Positions 6,902 through 16,638 of a stretch of DNA of 64,000 nt are shown here, one piece after another (within the stretch, counting starts at the first letter, position 1; each line of letters starts with the position of its first letter). A program made the position numbers and the translations under genes. The notes beneath the pieces were generated by a model. The model saw only the letters and a list, made by a program, of their open reading frames with translations. It was not told the origin of the DNA and did not search any database. Source of the DNA: Echinicola soli (GTDB lineage: Bacteria > Bacteroidota > Bacteroidia > Cytophagales > Cyclobacteriaceae); assembly GCF_006575665.1 (NCBI RefSeq), contig NZ_CP041253.1, positions 563,501 through 627,500 of the forward strand, in the 5' to 3' direction.

Positions 6902-9451
6902 TTAATTTTCAGGACTCGTATCATCTTTTGAATCACGCCCTCCTTTTTCCTGTTCTTTTTCAACTGGGGGGATATCTTTCTTATCTGGCTGAGCCGATTT
7001 GGATTCCGGCATGGACTTGATGTAAAGATCTCGTTGAGGAAATGGGATTTCTATATTTTCTTCTCCAAAACGTTTATAAATATCCTTCATCACTTCATTT
7101 CTCATATCTACCCAAATATCAATATCATTTACCCAAAAAAGAAGCCTGTATTCCACTGCACTTTCAGCAAAATTCTGCAGGAAAACACTTGGCCCCGGCA
7201 CTTTGAGAATATCCTCCCGGTCCAGCACTTTTTTAAAAACTCCTTCAACCTTATCCGAATCAGAACCATAGGCCACCCCAATAAACAGCTCTATTCTTCG
7301 TCGTTTATTGGAGAGTGTCCAGTTAATCAGTTGCTGGGAGAGAAGGTCGCCATTTGGCATGATCAGTTCAGATCCGTCCCAGCCCTGTATCTTACTGGCG
7401 CGGATCCCCACCTCTTTGACAACTCCACTTTGCCCCCCCACCTCTATGACATCTCCAATCTGCACTGGCCGTTCAAATGCCAGGATAATCCCGGACACCA
7501 GGTTATTGATAATGGTCTGTAGACCAAAACCGATACCTACCGAGAGCGCCCCCAATACAATCGCCACATTATCCAACGGGATTCCGGCAGCGGTAATAGC
7601 CAATAAAAACCCTAGTGTAAATACGGCCAATTTGATCAATAATATGGAAGACCCCAACCGCTGCTTACGATTAGCGGCCATTTTCTGATCCTTGGCCTCC
7701 GCAAAGTAGGAGATATACTTTGAGATAATTCCTGAAATCCAAATAATAATGATAAAAGTGGAAATACTCCCAAAATTAAACGTACTCTGACCGATCTTAC
7801 GTTCTTTCGACAAAAAAGCAGAAATATTTTCAAAGAGATAATCATAAATCGTTAGGTTCGTTGTCAAATAGTAAAGCCAGATGGCAGCAGCCAGAAAGAC
7901 AAAAATGTTTCTCACTTTACTTTGAATATCCTGAAAATCGAAATAAGCCGTATATTCAGTAGTACTCTTTTTACCCATTTCAATCTGCAGATAGATCGCC
8001 TCTAAGATCACCAGCACAAAAACATACAAGCCCACTGCCTGCATAAGGCTGGTTGTCGCTGCCACTCCCAAAATTTTGGCGAGGCTATACCTGCCAAGAA
8101 CATTGGCCACAGCTGACAGTCCCTGAATGATCATAAACAACTGGATCAACAGAATAACATACCTGGTATGGTTAAGGCCAGAGTCCTTGATCTCACTGAT
8201 AATACTATAAGCCAATCCAATACATACGAAACTCAAAAACAATAACACCCATCGCTCTTCATACGCGGTTTCGATATATAGATTGCTGATGCTATAAATC
8301 ACAAAAATCACTAAAAAAACCCACCAAAAAAGATAAATTTTCTTTTTGACAATTGACCTGATCAGCACCGTTGTTACAAGCATCAGCAACCAGAGCACCA
8401 CAACTACCAATACTACTGGCGGCGAACGATAAAAAAAAGTAGCCAATGGCAGTACAATAACCATCGCTGACAACAACGGGTTATTGGGGATAAACCTGGT
8501 CCGCTGAAGAATGATATCAGAAAATTCCTTTTCAGACTTAATATGCCTAAGCAAATACCTAAACCAAAGAAAAAACGCCAAAATCAATCCTAGCACCCAT
8601 ATCAAGACAGGACGGGTTGCCTCTACATAGCCCTTTAGGATAATCCGGTTGATATTGACCGAGTGACTGACAACCTTCAATAGCTCTTTTGTTCTTGAAT
8701 AAGTACTTTTATCCCAAATAAAATTGATCTCCTTATTGAAAAGCGCCCGCTCCATTTTGCGCTCCCGCTCTCTGATCTCTTCCTTAAAATCATTTACTGC
8801 AATTAACACATTGGATAATCGGCTCTGATAATTGACCAGGTTAAGTTGCCTGGCCACAAAGAGACTATCTCCGGTCCTAATCCTCGTCTGAAGCTCTTTA
8901 AGTTGACTCTGGAATGCAGGCAAGATTGTAGGGTCTTCAAGTGTCAAGGAAAGTATTTTATCTTTTTTAATCTCCCTTAATGAATCAAAGGCATTGAGCA
9001 CCTCCGCGCTTCTGCTATCAAAATCCACCTTCCATTTCTCTATTCTACGGGTTTGGTAGTCTGTGAAATTATTGAGTGCATTCAGGTACCTAAGGTTAAT
9101 ATCCCTGTTTCGCCTTTCCAGCCTGCCCCGCACCTCCTCTATACTCATTTCTACCTGGGGCAATTGTTCACTGATCTGAGTGGTGTCTACCTGTCTGTCC
9201 AGCACTTTATTGATATGGTTGGTTGCCATAATGTACTGCTCCATGGTTTGGATTACTGTATTAATGTTGCGGTCTTGTTTAACAGTATCTTGATTTCCCG
9301 CGTTTACAGTATCTTTTGTCAGTCCAAGCAAAGAATCCCCCATGGACAATATTTCAGAAGTAGATTGAAAAGCACTGGAATACTGAAAATTGCCCAAAGA
9401 AAAAAGACAGATGAAAATGAACTTAATGTAACAAAGTGGAAGAGGTCTCAT
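6902..9451 (-). CDS. Large MscS-family mechanosensitive channel
   Basis: A protein of about 849 residues starting at 9451 with a signal peptide (MRPLPLCYIKFIFICLFSLGN); an in-frame ATG at 9523 would put 24 extra residues ahead of it. After the signal come about 240 residues of periplasmic coiled-coil-rich sequence, then roughly ten membrane helices. The MscS core follows: the pore-lining glycine/alanine-rich helix (LGALSVGIGFGLQTIINNLVSG), then the beta domain with FERPVQIGDVIEVGG and the vestibule region. The C-terminal tail is charged and disordered. Large members of this family (MscK/YbdG-like) open on membrane tension to release solutes after osmotic downshock. It is a single leftward gene beside the tRNA-Asn. 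Confidence 0.9.
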   Translation of the reverse strand: MRPLPLCYIKFIFICLFSLGNFQYSSAFQSTSEILSMGDSLLGLTKDTVNAGNQDTVKQDRNINTVIQTMEQYIMATNHINKVLDRQVDTTQISEQLPQVEMSIEEVRGRLERRNRDINLRYLNALNNFTDYQTRRIEKWKVDFDSRSAEVLNAFDSLREIKKDKILSLTLEDPTILPAFQSQLKELQTRIRTGDSLFVARQLNLVNYQSRLSNVLIAVNDFKEEIRERERKMERALFNKEINFIWDKSTYSRTKELLKVVSHSVNINRIILKGYVEATRPVLIWVLGLILAFFLWFRYLLRHIKSEKEFSDIILQRTRFIPNNPLLSAMVIVLPLATFFYRSPPVVLVVVVLWLLMLVTTVLIRSIVKKKIYLFWWVFLVIFVIYSISNLYIETAYEERWVLLFLSFVCIGLAYSIISEIKDSGLNHTRYVILLIQLFMIIQGLSAVANVLGRYSLAKILGVAATTSLMQAVGLYVFVLVILEAIYLQIEMGKKSTTEYTAYFDFQDIQSKVRNIFVFLAAAIWLYYLTTNLTIYDYLFENISAFLSKERKIGQSTFNFGSISTFIIIIWISGIISKYISYFAEAKDQKMAANRKQRLGSSILLIKLAVFTLGFLLAITAAGIPLDNVAIVLGALSVGIGFGLQTIINNLVSGIILAFERPVQIGDVIEVGGQSGVVKEVGIRASKIQGWDGSELIMPNGDLLSQQLINWTLSNKRRRIELFIGVAYGSDSDKVEGVFKKVLDREDILKVPGPSVFLQNFAESAVEYRLLFWVNDIDIWVDMRNEVMKDIYKRFGEENIEIPFPQRDLYIKSMPESKSAQPDKKDIPPVEKEQEKGGRDSKDDTSPEN

Positions 9452-9693
9452 AAAATATAACAGGTATTTCTCTTTATAAAAATAAGAAGAAATCCTGAGT
9501 AGGAGATCATGCCAAACCGCCAATCTTGCCCACTTTTAATAAAACCTTGCCCTCCATTAACATAAAATTTAAATTAACGGCGCTTATTAATACAAAAGAA
9601 AAATAAATGCACGATCAATTAGATCAATATTTTAATATCATTACATTTAAACCCTATAAATTAGGTATTTTGGACTAATCAAGTAAACTAAAC

Positions 9694-11028
9694 ATGAAAA
9701 ATTGGTACATACTTATAAGCTGGCTTTTTATTTCCAGCTTAATCATCACTAAAACTTGGGCCCAGAACTCCACGGAAGACCAAAAAATGCAATGGTTCAA
9801 GGATGCTAAATTAGGAATCTTTATCCATTGGGGCATTTATTCCGTGAATGGAATTGATGAATCCTGGTCTTTCTTTAATGACTACATCTCCTATGACGAT
9901 TACATGAAGCAGCTTGACGGATTTACCGCTTCTAATTATGCCCCAGAAAAATGGGCCCAACTTATCAAATCTTCTGGTGCTAAGTACGCCGTTATTACTG
10001 CTAAGCACCACGATGGAGTAGCCCTCTGGAATAGTCAAGCTAGCGACCTAACCGTGGTCAATAAAACCCCTGCCAACAAAGACCTCATCGCTCCATTTAT
10101 GGATGCACTCGAAAAAGAAGGACTCAAAAAAGGACTTTATTATTCGGTCTTGGACTGGTCACACCCAGATTATGACAGAAAAACCCGGACAAAGTACCGT
10201 TACAAGAATGATCCTGAAAGATTCCAAAAATTCGTGGATTTCAACTTCAAACAACTCGAAGAACTCTCCTCAACCTTCAATCCCGACCTTTATTGGTTTG
10301 ATGGCGACTGGGAACATAAGGCCGAAGAATGGAGAAGCAAGGAGCTCAAAGCACAACTCCTGAAATGGAATCCCAGCGTCATTATCAATTCCCGTATCGG
10401 AGGCAATCTGGGAGACTACGACACGCCTGAGCAGGGAGTCCCTGTCACCAAACCAGACAGCAAATACTGGGAGCTATGCCTCACCATGAACAACAGCTGG
10501 GGCTACCAACACAATGACGACAATTATAAAAGCCCAAATGAGCTACTCAGGATCTTTGTGGACTGCCTTCACATGGGCGGGAACCTCCTGCTGGACATAG
10601 GCCCCAAACCGGACGGGTCAATTCCTGATGAAGCGGTTAATATTCTGGAATCATTTGGGAGATGGACCGATAAACACGCTGCTGCCATTTACGACACACA
10701 AGCTGGAATCCCAGAAGGACACGTTTATGCCCCCACCACACTTTCCAAAGATCGAAAAACACTTTACATCTACTTAGACTATAAAGTAAATGAGTCATTG
10801 GTCATTAAGGGCCTGAAAAATAAGATCAACAGGATATGGGTGGTCGGCAATGGTACTAAACTCGATCACCGTGAAGTAGGCAAACAATACTGGAGCAAAG
10901 TTCCTGGACTTAAATATGTCGATATCCCAGACAATGTCTACGACAAAGACATTACAGTTATCGCAGTACTTCTAGATGGAGAAGTAGACCTGTACCGTGA
11001 AAAGGGTCAAGTGATCGAAAGCAACTAA
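9694..11028 (+). CDS. Secreted alpha-L-fucosidase (GH29)
   Basis: A 444-residue glycoside hydrolase of family GH29 that removes terminal alpha-L-fucose from glycans with retention of configuration. It starts with a signal peptide (residues 1-23, cleaved near WAQ), so it acts in the periplasm or outside. The family start is at residues 33-48 (MQWFKDAKLGIFIHWG), the substrate-binding AKHHDGVALW near 105, and the nucleophile is Asp203 in YWFDGDWEH. A C-terminal beta-sandwich follows after residue 345. It is a single gene with no SusC/D beside it, so it may act on host or algal glycans independently of the uptake pair at 23454. Confidence 0.93.
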   Translation: MKNWYILISWLFISSLIITKTWAQNSTEDQKMQWFKDAKLGIFIHWGIYSVNGIDESWSFFNDYISYDDYMKQLDGFTASNYAPEKWAQLIKSSGAKYAVITAKHHDGVALWNSQASDLTVVNKTPANKDLIAPFMDALEKEGLKKGLYYSVLDWSHPDYDRKTRTKYRYKNDPERFQKFVDFNFKQLEELSSTFNPDLYWFDGDWEHKAEEWRSKELKAQLLKWNPSVIINSRIGGNLGDYDTPEQGVPVTKPDSKYWELCLTMNNSWGYQHNDDNYKSPNELLRIFVDCLHMGGNLLLDIGPKPDGSIPDEAVNILESFGRWTDKHAAAIYDTQAGIPEGHVYAPTTLSKDRKTLYIYLDYKVNESLVIKGLKNKINRIWVVGNGTKLDHREVGKQYWSKVPGLKYVDIPDNVYDKDITVIAVLLDGEVDLYREKGQVIESN

Positions 11029-11040
11029 CCAATCTTAATT

Positions 11041-11167
11041 TATTAATAAAGTCATTTTTGACGCTTTACTGTTCACAAAACAGACATTTTGGCATTTAAA
11101 CGTTTCAAAAAAGGCTAAAACCCGTCAAAAGGTCAGTAAAATTAAGTGAAAATAGATTTGGTACAGA
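11041..11167 (+). promoter_or_regulatory. Upstream region of hsp20
   Basis: A Bacteroidota -7 box TAGATTTG (TAnnTTTG) lies at 11153-11160 and would give a leader of about 60 bases; no good -33 TTTG is seen. Further upstream are GTCATTTTTGAC (11051-11062), which can pair GTCA with TGAC, and ACAAAACAGACATT (11075-11088), which closely matches a sequence ahead of grpE. These may be stress-response sites. Confidence 0.4.
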
Positions 11168-11228
11168 ATTCACTATAGTATGATCGTAGTTAAATAAAAC
11201 AATTCAAAAACTAAAAATTCATACTATC

Positions 11229-11657
11229 ATGAAACTCGTAAGATATAATCAATTAGAGCCCAACTATCCTTCTACCTTCAGTGGAGTATTGGACAAGTTC
11301 TTTAATGACTCATTCCAAACAGGCACTCAAAAGTTCACGCCTTCGGTGGACATCAGTGAAGATGAGAGCAATTATGAAGTAGAACTATCTGTTCCAGGAA
11401 TCAAAAAAGAGGACTTTAAAATCGACTTGGTAGATGGCAAGCTTATCATCTCAGGCGAAAGAAAGAGCAAAGAAGCCCAGGAAGGCAAAAATTACCACAC
11501 CGTCCAAACGCAATACGGAGCTTTTAGCAGATCATTCTTCTTGCCCGAAGATGTCTCTCCAGACAAAATCGAAGCAAAATATGAAGATGGCATTCTAAAG
11601 GTAACACTGCCTAAAAGCGAGAAAAAGGTGCTAAAATCATCCATCGAAGTAAAATAA
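11229..11657 (+). CDS. Small heat-shock protein, Hsp20/alpha-crystallin family
   Basis: A 142-residue ATP-independent chaperone that holds unfolding proteins. The alpha-crystallin domain spans about residues 35-130: it opens with TPSVDISEDESNYEVELSVPG, continues with the LIISGERK strand, and ends with the conserved EDGILKVTLPK motif (A-x-x-x-n-G-v-L type). The C-terminal tail ends in SIEVK. The length is normal for bacterial Hsp20. It is monocistronic, with its own promoter region and a strong terminator 4 bases after the stop, as expected for a stress-induced gene. Confidence 0.94.
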   Translation: MKLVRYNQLEPNYPSTFSGVLDKFFNDSFQTGTQKFTPSVDISEDESNYEVELSVPGIKKEDFKIDLVDGKLIISGERKSKEAQEGKNYHTVQTQYGAFSRSFFLPEDVSPDKIEAKYEDGILKVTLPKSEKKVLKSSIEVK

Positions 11658-11660
11658 ATT

Positions 11661-11690
11661 ATAAGTGGGGCAACCCACTTATTTTTTTTT
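11661..11690 (+). terminator. Rho-independent terminator of hsp20
   Basis: ATAAGTGGG (11661-11669) pairs perfectly with CCCACTTAT (11674-11682) across the loop GCAA, followed by a T-run to 11690. Confidence 0.9.
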
Positions 11691-11870
11691 GGGTTTAATA
11701 TAAGACAAACATCCCGACAATTCGATAAAACCCGATAATCACCATTACTTCCTTTGTTAAAAGGTGTTAAATAAGCTATTTTATAGTGATCTTTACACGA
11801 TATTTGGGAACAAACCTTATGCTTAATCGTGTATTTGTTACAGTAAAACAATAAACTAAAGGAGAACAAC

Positions 11871-13361
11871 ATGAATAGAAAGCAATTCTTTCTCAGCATT
11901 ATTCTGGCCTCCATCCTCGGGGGCTTAATAGCAGTAGCAGGAGTAAGTCTATTATCTCCGTCGGAAAAAGTAACCACTTTCGAACAAAAACAAAACACCA
12001 GTTTTGTGAATTGGCTGAAGGACGACAAGTTCAATGTTCCTGACGGGATAAACTTTGTAGCTTCTGCGGATCAGGTACTACCAGCGGTGGTTCATATTAA
12101 AAGCAAAGTAACCGTTCAACGGCGGGGAAGAAGTGGAAATCCCCTGGAAGAGTTTTTCGAGTTCAGGCACCCAGATGGAGGTGGCCAGCAGCCGCCTATG
12201 GAAGGAATGAGTTCCGGTTCGGGAGTAATCATCTCTGAAGATGGCTATATCGTCACGAATAATCACGTAATCGATGATGCCAAGGAAATACAAATCACCC
12301 TTTATGACAACACCAATTACGACGCTAAAGTAATCGGCACCGATCCCACGACAGATTTGGCACTCTTAAAGATTGACGCCTCAGCGTTACCCTTTGTGCC
12401 ATTTGGAAACTCCGATAAAACAAAAGTAGGTGAATGGGTATTGGCTGTAGGAAATCCATTTGACCTTACCTCGACTGTAACAGCAGGTATCATTAGTGCA
12501 AAAGCTAGAAACATTGGCATCCTGAGAAATGAAAACAACAACCTTCAGATCGAATCATTTCTCCAAACAGATGCAGTGGTCAATAGAGGAAACTCCGGTG
12601 GAGCTTTGGTAAACCTTGCGGGTGAATTGATCGGGATTAATACAGCCATTGCTAGCCAGACGGGTGCTTTTAGTGGCTATGCCTTTGCCGTCCCGAGCGC
12701 TATTGTTAAGAAAGTGATGGATGACCTATTGAAATACGGAGCAGTCCAAAGAGGCTTACTGGGCATCCAAATCCAAGATGTCAGCATCGCCAAGCAGTAC
12801 CTTGACCTTGACACCAAAGCCAATCAAGGCGTGTATGTAGACAAGGTAAACGAAGACTCAGGCGCAGAAGAAGCAGGAATCCAAAAAGGAGATATCATCA
12901 CCGAAGTAGACGGCGTGGAAACCACTAACGTATCTAAACTACAGGAGATGGTAGCACGTAAACGTCCAGGGGACAAAGTAGACCTTAAGTTCCTAAGAAA
13001 TGGTGAAGAGCATGAGGCAACTGCCACCTTGAAAAACATTTCGGGCACTACCAAAGTGGTCAAAAAGGCTGAACTGAAAGCAACAGAATTTGAATCAGTG
13101 ACCTTTAAGGATTTAGAGATCTCCCTACAAGAACACCTTGAAATTGAAGGCGGAGCCGTTATCGACAATATCGATAATGACAAATGGGAAGAGGCTGGTG
13201 CTAGAGAAGGCTTTGTGATCACCCATGTAGGAAGAGATCGTGTAAGCGGAGCAGATGATCTCAAAAACAAACTCCAACGAAATAAAGGTGACGAGGTAAT
13301 GATCTTAGGCTTTTATCCAAATGGTCAAAAATCTTACTTCGAAATCAAACTAGATAATTAG
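11871..13361 (+). CDS. degP: DegP/HtrA-type periplasmic serine protease with two PDZ domains
   Basis: A 496-residue Do-family protease/chaperone that degrades misfolded envelope proteins. The start is fixed by a Shine-Dalgarno AAAGGAG 6 bases before the ATG. Residues 7-28 form a hydrophobic signal or anchor helix. The trypsin-like catalytic triad is visible: His near residue 131 (TNNHVID), Asp near 162 (TDLALLKID) and Ser near 241 (RGNSGGALVN). PDZ1 covers about 290-385 (LLGIQIQDVS, then GVYVDKVNEDSGAEEAGIQKGD) and a shorter PDZ2 lies at about 400-490. It is monocistronic, with a terminator after it. An ATTCGATAAAACCCGATAAT stretch lies about 140 bases upstream. Confidence 0.95.
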   Translation: MNRKQFFLSIILASILGGLIAVAGVSLLSPSEKVTTFEQKQNTSFVNWLKDDKFNVPDGINFVASADQVLPAVVHIKSKVTVQRRGRSGNPLEEFFEFRHPDGGGQQPPMEGMSSGSGVIISEDGYIVTNNHVIDDAKEIQITLYDNTNYDAKVIGTDPTTDLALLKIDASALPFVPFGNSDKTKVGEWVLAVGNPFDLTSTVTAGIISAKARNIGILRNENNNLQIESFLQTDAVVNRGNSGGALVNLAGELIGINTAIASQTGAFSGYAFAVPSAIVKKVMDDLLKYGAVQRGLLGIQIQDVSIAKQYLDLDTKANQGVYVDKVNEDSGAEEAGIQKGDIITEVDGVETTNVSKLQEMVARKRPGDKVDLKFLRNGEEHEATATLKNISGTTKVVKKAELKATEFESVTFKDLEISLQEHLEIEGGAVIDNIDNDKWEEAGAREGFVITHVGRDRVSGADDLKNKLQRNKGDEVMILGFYPNGQKSYFEIKLDN

Positions 13362-13391
13362 TATAGTGTTTAGTTGGTTTATGTATGTGTT

Positions 13392-13424
13392 AAAACCATC
13401 CGCTTCGAGCGGATGGTTTTTTTT
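13392..13424 (+). terminator. Rho-independent terminator of degP
   Basis: AAAACCATCCGCT (13392-13404) pairs perfectly with AGCGGATGGTTTT (13408-13420) across a TCG loop and runs into Ts. Confidence 0.93.
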
Positions 13425-13888
13425 ATTCCTGACTTCACCTGACTCAATGAACCTACATCAAAATCTTCGCTATCAATGGTCTAAAACAAACAGTCTTTTG
13501 GCCTAATAACTTTTCAAAACTACAAAACACACCACACCAAGCTCCTATCGGTAAAAAAAATCATTTTATTGAAACATTAACAAAAAAGCCCATTTTACTA
13601 GCTCCGTCTAAAAAACAAGGCTTTTTCCTAACTGTTTCACACATGGTAAAGCCATTTTGTTCCAGAATGAAAAATCACCATAAAATTCATTGAAAAACAT
13701 TTTTATGTATTTATTTTACTTTTTTGTAGTTATATACGATATTAACATTATGTTATAATTAATAAGGGCCTCATAATCTACTTTGGCAAAACGCCAAAGT
13801 TTCAACGTCCCTCACTAATTACCTTTTGGAGAATCGATCACCGGAAGGCGACAATATTAAAAAGTTACTACTACTACTCTCTCTCACT
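13425..13888. other. Intergenic region without a recognisable gene
   Basis: About 460 AT-rich bases between degP and the FkbH-like gene. I see no convincing frame, repeat or RNA. A TTG start at 13826, in frame with the next gene, would extend that gene by 21 low-complexity residues and was not adopted. Confidence 0.5.
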
Positions 13889-15817
13889 ATGGAAACGCTA
13901 CTCCCACGGGTGGAAAGCATAAAGCTTGTCATCTGGGATTTGGATGAAACTTTTTGGCACGGTACGCTAAGCGAAGAAGGAATCACTCCCATCCCTGAAA
14001 ACATTGAACTTATAAAAAAACTGTCCAAAAGAGGCATTATCAACAGCATCGTCTCTAAGAATGACTATGATGTTGCTAAGCAAAAACTTCAAGAACTTGG
14101 GATTTGGGATTATTTTGTATTTCCAGCCATTGACTGGAGTCCCAAAGGAGTATTGATCAGAAATATCATCGAAAATTGTCAACTAAGAAGTCCCAATGTA
14201 CTGTTTCTGGACGACAACCATTCCAACCTGGAAGAAGCCATATTCTATAATCCCAAAATCAATGCTCATTTCCCGGATTTCATCCCGGTAATAAAAAACC
14301 ACGAAGCTTTTGAAGGCAAGGAGGACGCTAGCCTATCTAGGCTAAAACAGTATAAAATACTCGAAAAAAAACACGAAGCTAAAAAGTCATACGATGACAA
14401 CCTGGATTTTCTGAAATCTTCAGGAATCCAAGTGGAACTCATTCACGACTTGCTCACCCATCAAGGTAGGCTGCACGAACTGTTACAAAGAACCAATCAA
14501 CTTAACTTTACTAAAGTCAGGCTAAACATAGATCAAATTGCCGCATTGATAAATAGCTCATCTAACGAATCTGCCCTGATCAAGGTAAAGGATAATTTTG
14601 GAGATTATGGCATTATAGGCTTTTATAGCTTGGACAAGAGCAGAAACCGGCTAAACCATTTCGTATTTTCCTGCCGCATCCTAAACTTGGGAATCCCGCA
14701 GTATCTCTATGCAAAACTAGGATTTCCCGACCTACAGGTAGTACCAGAAGTCGCAGAGGATCTGGACCGTTCACAACCCGACTGGATAGGGGAAATACCG
14801 GCAAGCACCTCTCCATCTTCAACGAGTTCGATTGATGCTTCTGGAGACCATAAACAAGCGCAATTATACTTCAGAGGGCCATGTGATTACAAACAAACCC
14901 TCTTTTACCTTTCCAATTCTGGCATTAATATCACGCAGGAAACCAATTATGTAGCCAACAATATCCCTGTTTACCCTACGCATACACAGGCTTTGCTCGG
15001 TGCAATGCAGCTATCTGATTCGATTAAAAATCAACTCTACTCGATTCCTAACATTCCGTTTTTTGACCAAAACTATTTCGAAACCACTCTTTTTAAAAAC
15101 ACTGCCAATTGTATTGTAATCGCTTTAGAAGCAGATTATTACCAACACATCTATCGACACAAGCAGTCAGGCACAAAACTGCCCCTTGGAAAAAGAGAAG
15201 GCATTCTCACCGAAGAGACCAACCATCCATCACTGGTCAATTACTTTAAAGAAAGAGGAGCCGAGCACTTTGATACAAAGGCATTGGTCGACTTCACAGT
15301 GCACTTCGAGCATTTTGGCTTAATATCCCCTAAGGAATTTCATCAAAACCTCCAAACCATTCGGAAGCTGATCCCTGAGCAGAAACGACTGATCCTGATT
15401 AATGCCCCCAACCCATCTTTTGGCCAAGAAAAGAGGTATGAATCAATGAATCAAATAGTGGATGATTTTATCAAGGATACCAAGAACACCAAACTCGTTG
15501 ACCTCCGAAATCTGAGTACCGCTTCACTTTTTCCCACTACAGGAAGCAAGGCCTTCAACAGAAAAACCTATTTGGACATTGCCAACCTGCTATTGGAACA
15601 GGTTCCCACTACTTCAAACAAAAATTCAAAAAGGAAAATTAGCCACTTCTTGGTTTTCAAAAATGAAATCAGGATGCGATACCTATCACTAAAGAGCTTT
15701 TTACGCAAAAGCATATGGAAAAAAGTCAAACGCGTCAACCTGCTATTGGCCTTGGAGCTGTATTTGGAAAACGGGATCACAGAAATCTTGTTTTCATTTA
15801 ATCTCGCAATGATTTAG
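13889..15817 (+). CDS. FkbH-like HAD-IIIC phosphatase with GNAT-like and C-terminal SGNH-like domains
   Basis: A protein of about 642 residues starting at the ATG at 13889 (METLLPRVESIKLVIWDLDET). Residues 10-170 are an FkbH/HAD-IIIC domain with the catalytic WDLDETFWHG and the metal motif FLDDNHSNLEEA. Residues 180-310 resemble the GNAT-like part of FkbH proteins (ELLQRTNQLNFTK, then DNFGDYGIIGFY and FVFSCRILNLGI). The last 280 residues look like an SGNH/esterase-type fold, opening with FRGPCDYKQTLFYL and ending near AFNRKTYLDIANLL; the usual Asp-x-x-His is not clear. A basic tail closes the protein. FkbH proteins load glyceryl groups on carrier proteins or act in glycan and polyketide modification. 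No carrier protein or glycan cluster is next to it, so the pathway is unknown. Confidence 0.8.
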   Translation: METLLPRVESIKLVIWDLDETFWHGTLSEEGITPIPENIELIKKLSKRGIINSIVSKNDYDVAKQKLQELGIWDYFVFPAIDWSPKGVLIRNIIENCQLRSPNVLFLDDNHSNLEEAIFYNPKINAHFPDFIPVIKNHEAFEGKEDASLSRLKQYKILEKKHEAKKSYDDNLDFLKSSGIQVELIHDLLTHQGRLHELLQRTNQLNFTKVRLNIDQIAALINSSSNESALIKVKDNFGDYGIIGFYSLDKSRNRLNHFVFSCRILNLGIPQYLYAKLGFPDLQVVPEVAEDLDRSQPDWIGEIPASTSPSSTSSIDASGDHKQAQLYFRGPCDYKQTLFYLSNSGINITQETNYVANNIPVYPTHTQALLGAMQLSDSIKNQLYSIPNIPFFDQNYFETTLFKNTANCIVIALEADYYQHIYRHKQSGTKLPLGKREGILTEETNHPSLVNYFKERGAEHFDTKALVDFTVHFEHFGLISPKEFHQNLQTIRKLIPEQKRLILINAPNPSFGQEKRYESMNQIVDDFIKDTKNTKLVDLRNLSTASLFPTTGSKAFNRKTYLDIANLLLEQVPTTSNKNSKRKISHFLVFKNEIRMRYLSLKSFLRKSIWKKVKRVNLLLALELYLENGITEILFSFNLAMI

Positions 15818-15917
15818 TCCCCACACTAAACCATTATACCACAAGCAGTGACCGTAGCTGTTTTGTTTTTATAGGAGATAATGCTTTATTTTAGAAAGCT
15901 ATATCTCCACTACTATA

Positions 15918-16589
15918 ATGCTACACCAAAAATTAGATCTTATCATTACCGAACTAAAAGAAGCTAACATCATTCTTGAGCACCACTTGGACCTACACGG
16001 GTACGACGAGTTCGTCAATCAGAAAGATGCCCTTATTACTTTGCACGATATTGGAAATTACAGACCTGTACATATTAATAACGCCTGCAAGGCCTTTTAT
16101 GGCTTCACCAATAATTTCCTATCGGGCATGGATTACATTTATTATCTCAAAACGATCCACCGATCCTACTACCCCACACTTTTTCGATCACTTTCGTTCT
16201 TTAATGAAGATAACGAGGAACACCTGAACCTTACCTATAAGCTCAAAAATGCAGCTGGAAAATGGCAAATCATGTTGGGCACCACTAAAACCATAACTCG
16301 GACCACCGCCAACAAGCCGCATCACGCCATTACGCTGATGATTCCCGAAAACGACCAACTCTCCGTTAACCCGGAGGCCCCCATCAGACTGCTTGAATCC
16401 TTAACGAAGCGTGAAAGGGAAATTTTCCTGAAAATTGCAGAAGGTTTGGCGCCCCAAGAAATAGGGTCTGGCCTATTCATCTCTGAAGAAACAGTCAAAA
16501 AACACAAACAAAACATCTTCAAAAAACTCAAGCTCAATAAAACCAGCGAACTGGTCAAGCTGGCATTTGAACTTGGAGTAAAATATTAA
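15918..16589 (+). CDS. LuxR-family transcriptional regulator with PAS-like N-terminal domain
   Basis: A 223-residue regulator. Residues 35-145 look like a PAS sensor fold (ALITLHDIGNYRPVHINNA, then YGFTNNFLSGMDYIYYL). Residues 160-223 are a LuxR/NarL-type helix-turn-helix with the classic LTKREREIFLKIAEGLAPQE and ISEETVKKHKQNIFKKL motifs. It probably responds to a ligand or redox signal and activates transcription directly. It lies 100 bases after the FkbH-like gene on the same strand and may be co-transcribed. Its targets cannot be read from the sequence. Confidence 0.87.
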   Translation: MLHQKLDLIITELKEANIILEHHLDLHGYDEFVNQKDALITLHDIGNYRPVHINNACKAFYGFTNNFLSGMDYIYYLKTIHRSYYPTLFRSLSFFNEDNEEHLNLTYKLKNAAGKWQIMLGTTKTITRTTANKPHHAITLMIPENDQLSVNPEAPIRLLESLTKREREIFLKIAEGLAPQEIGSGLFISEETVKKHKQNIFKKLKLNKTSELVKLAFELGVKY

Positions 16590-16638
16590 AGGAGGTCCTC
16601 AAAAAAACCTCCTCTAACAATTTTTAATGGATTAATTT

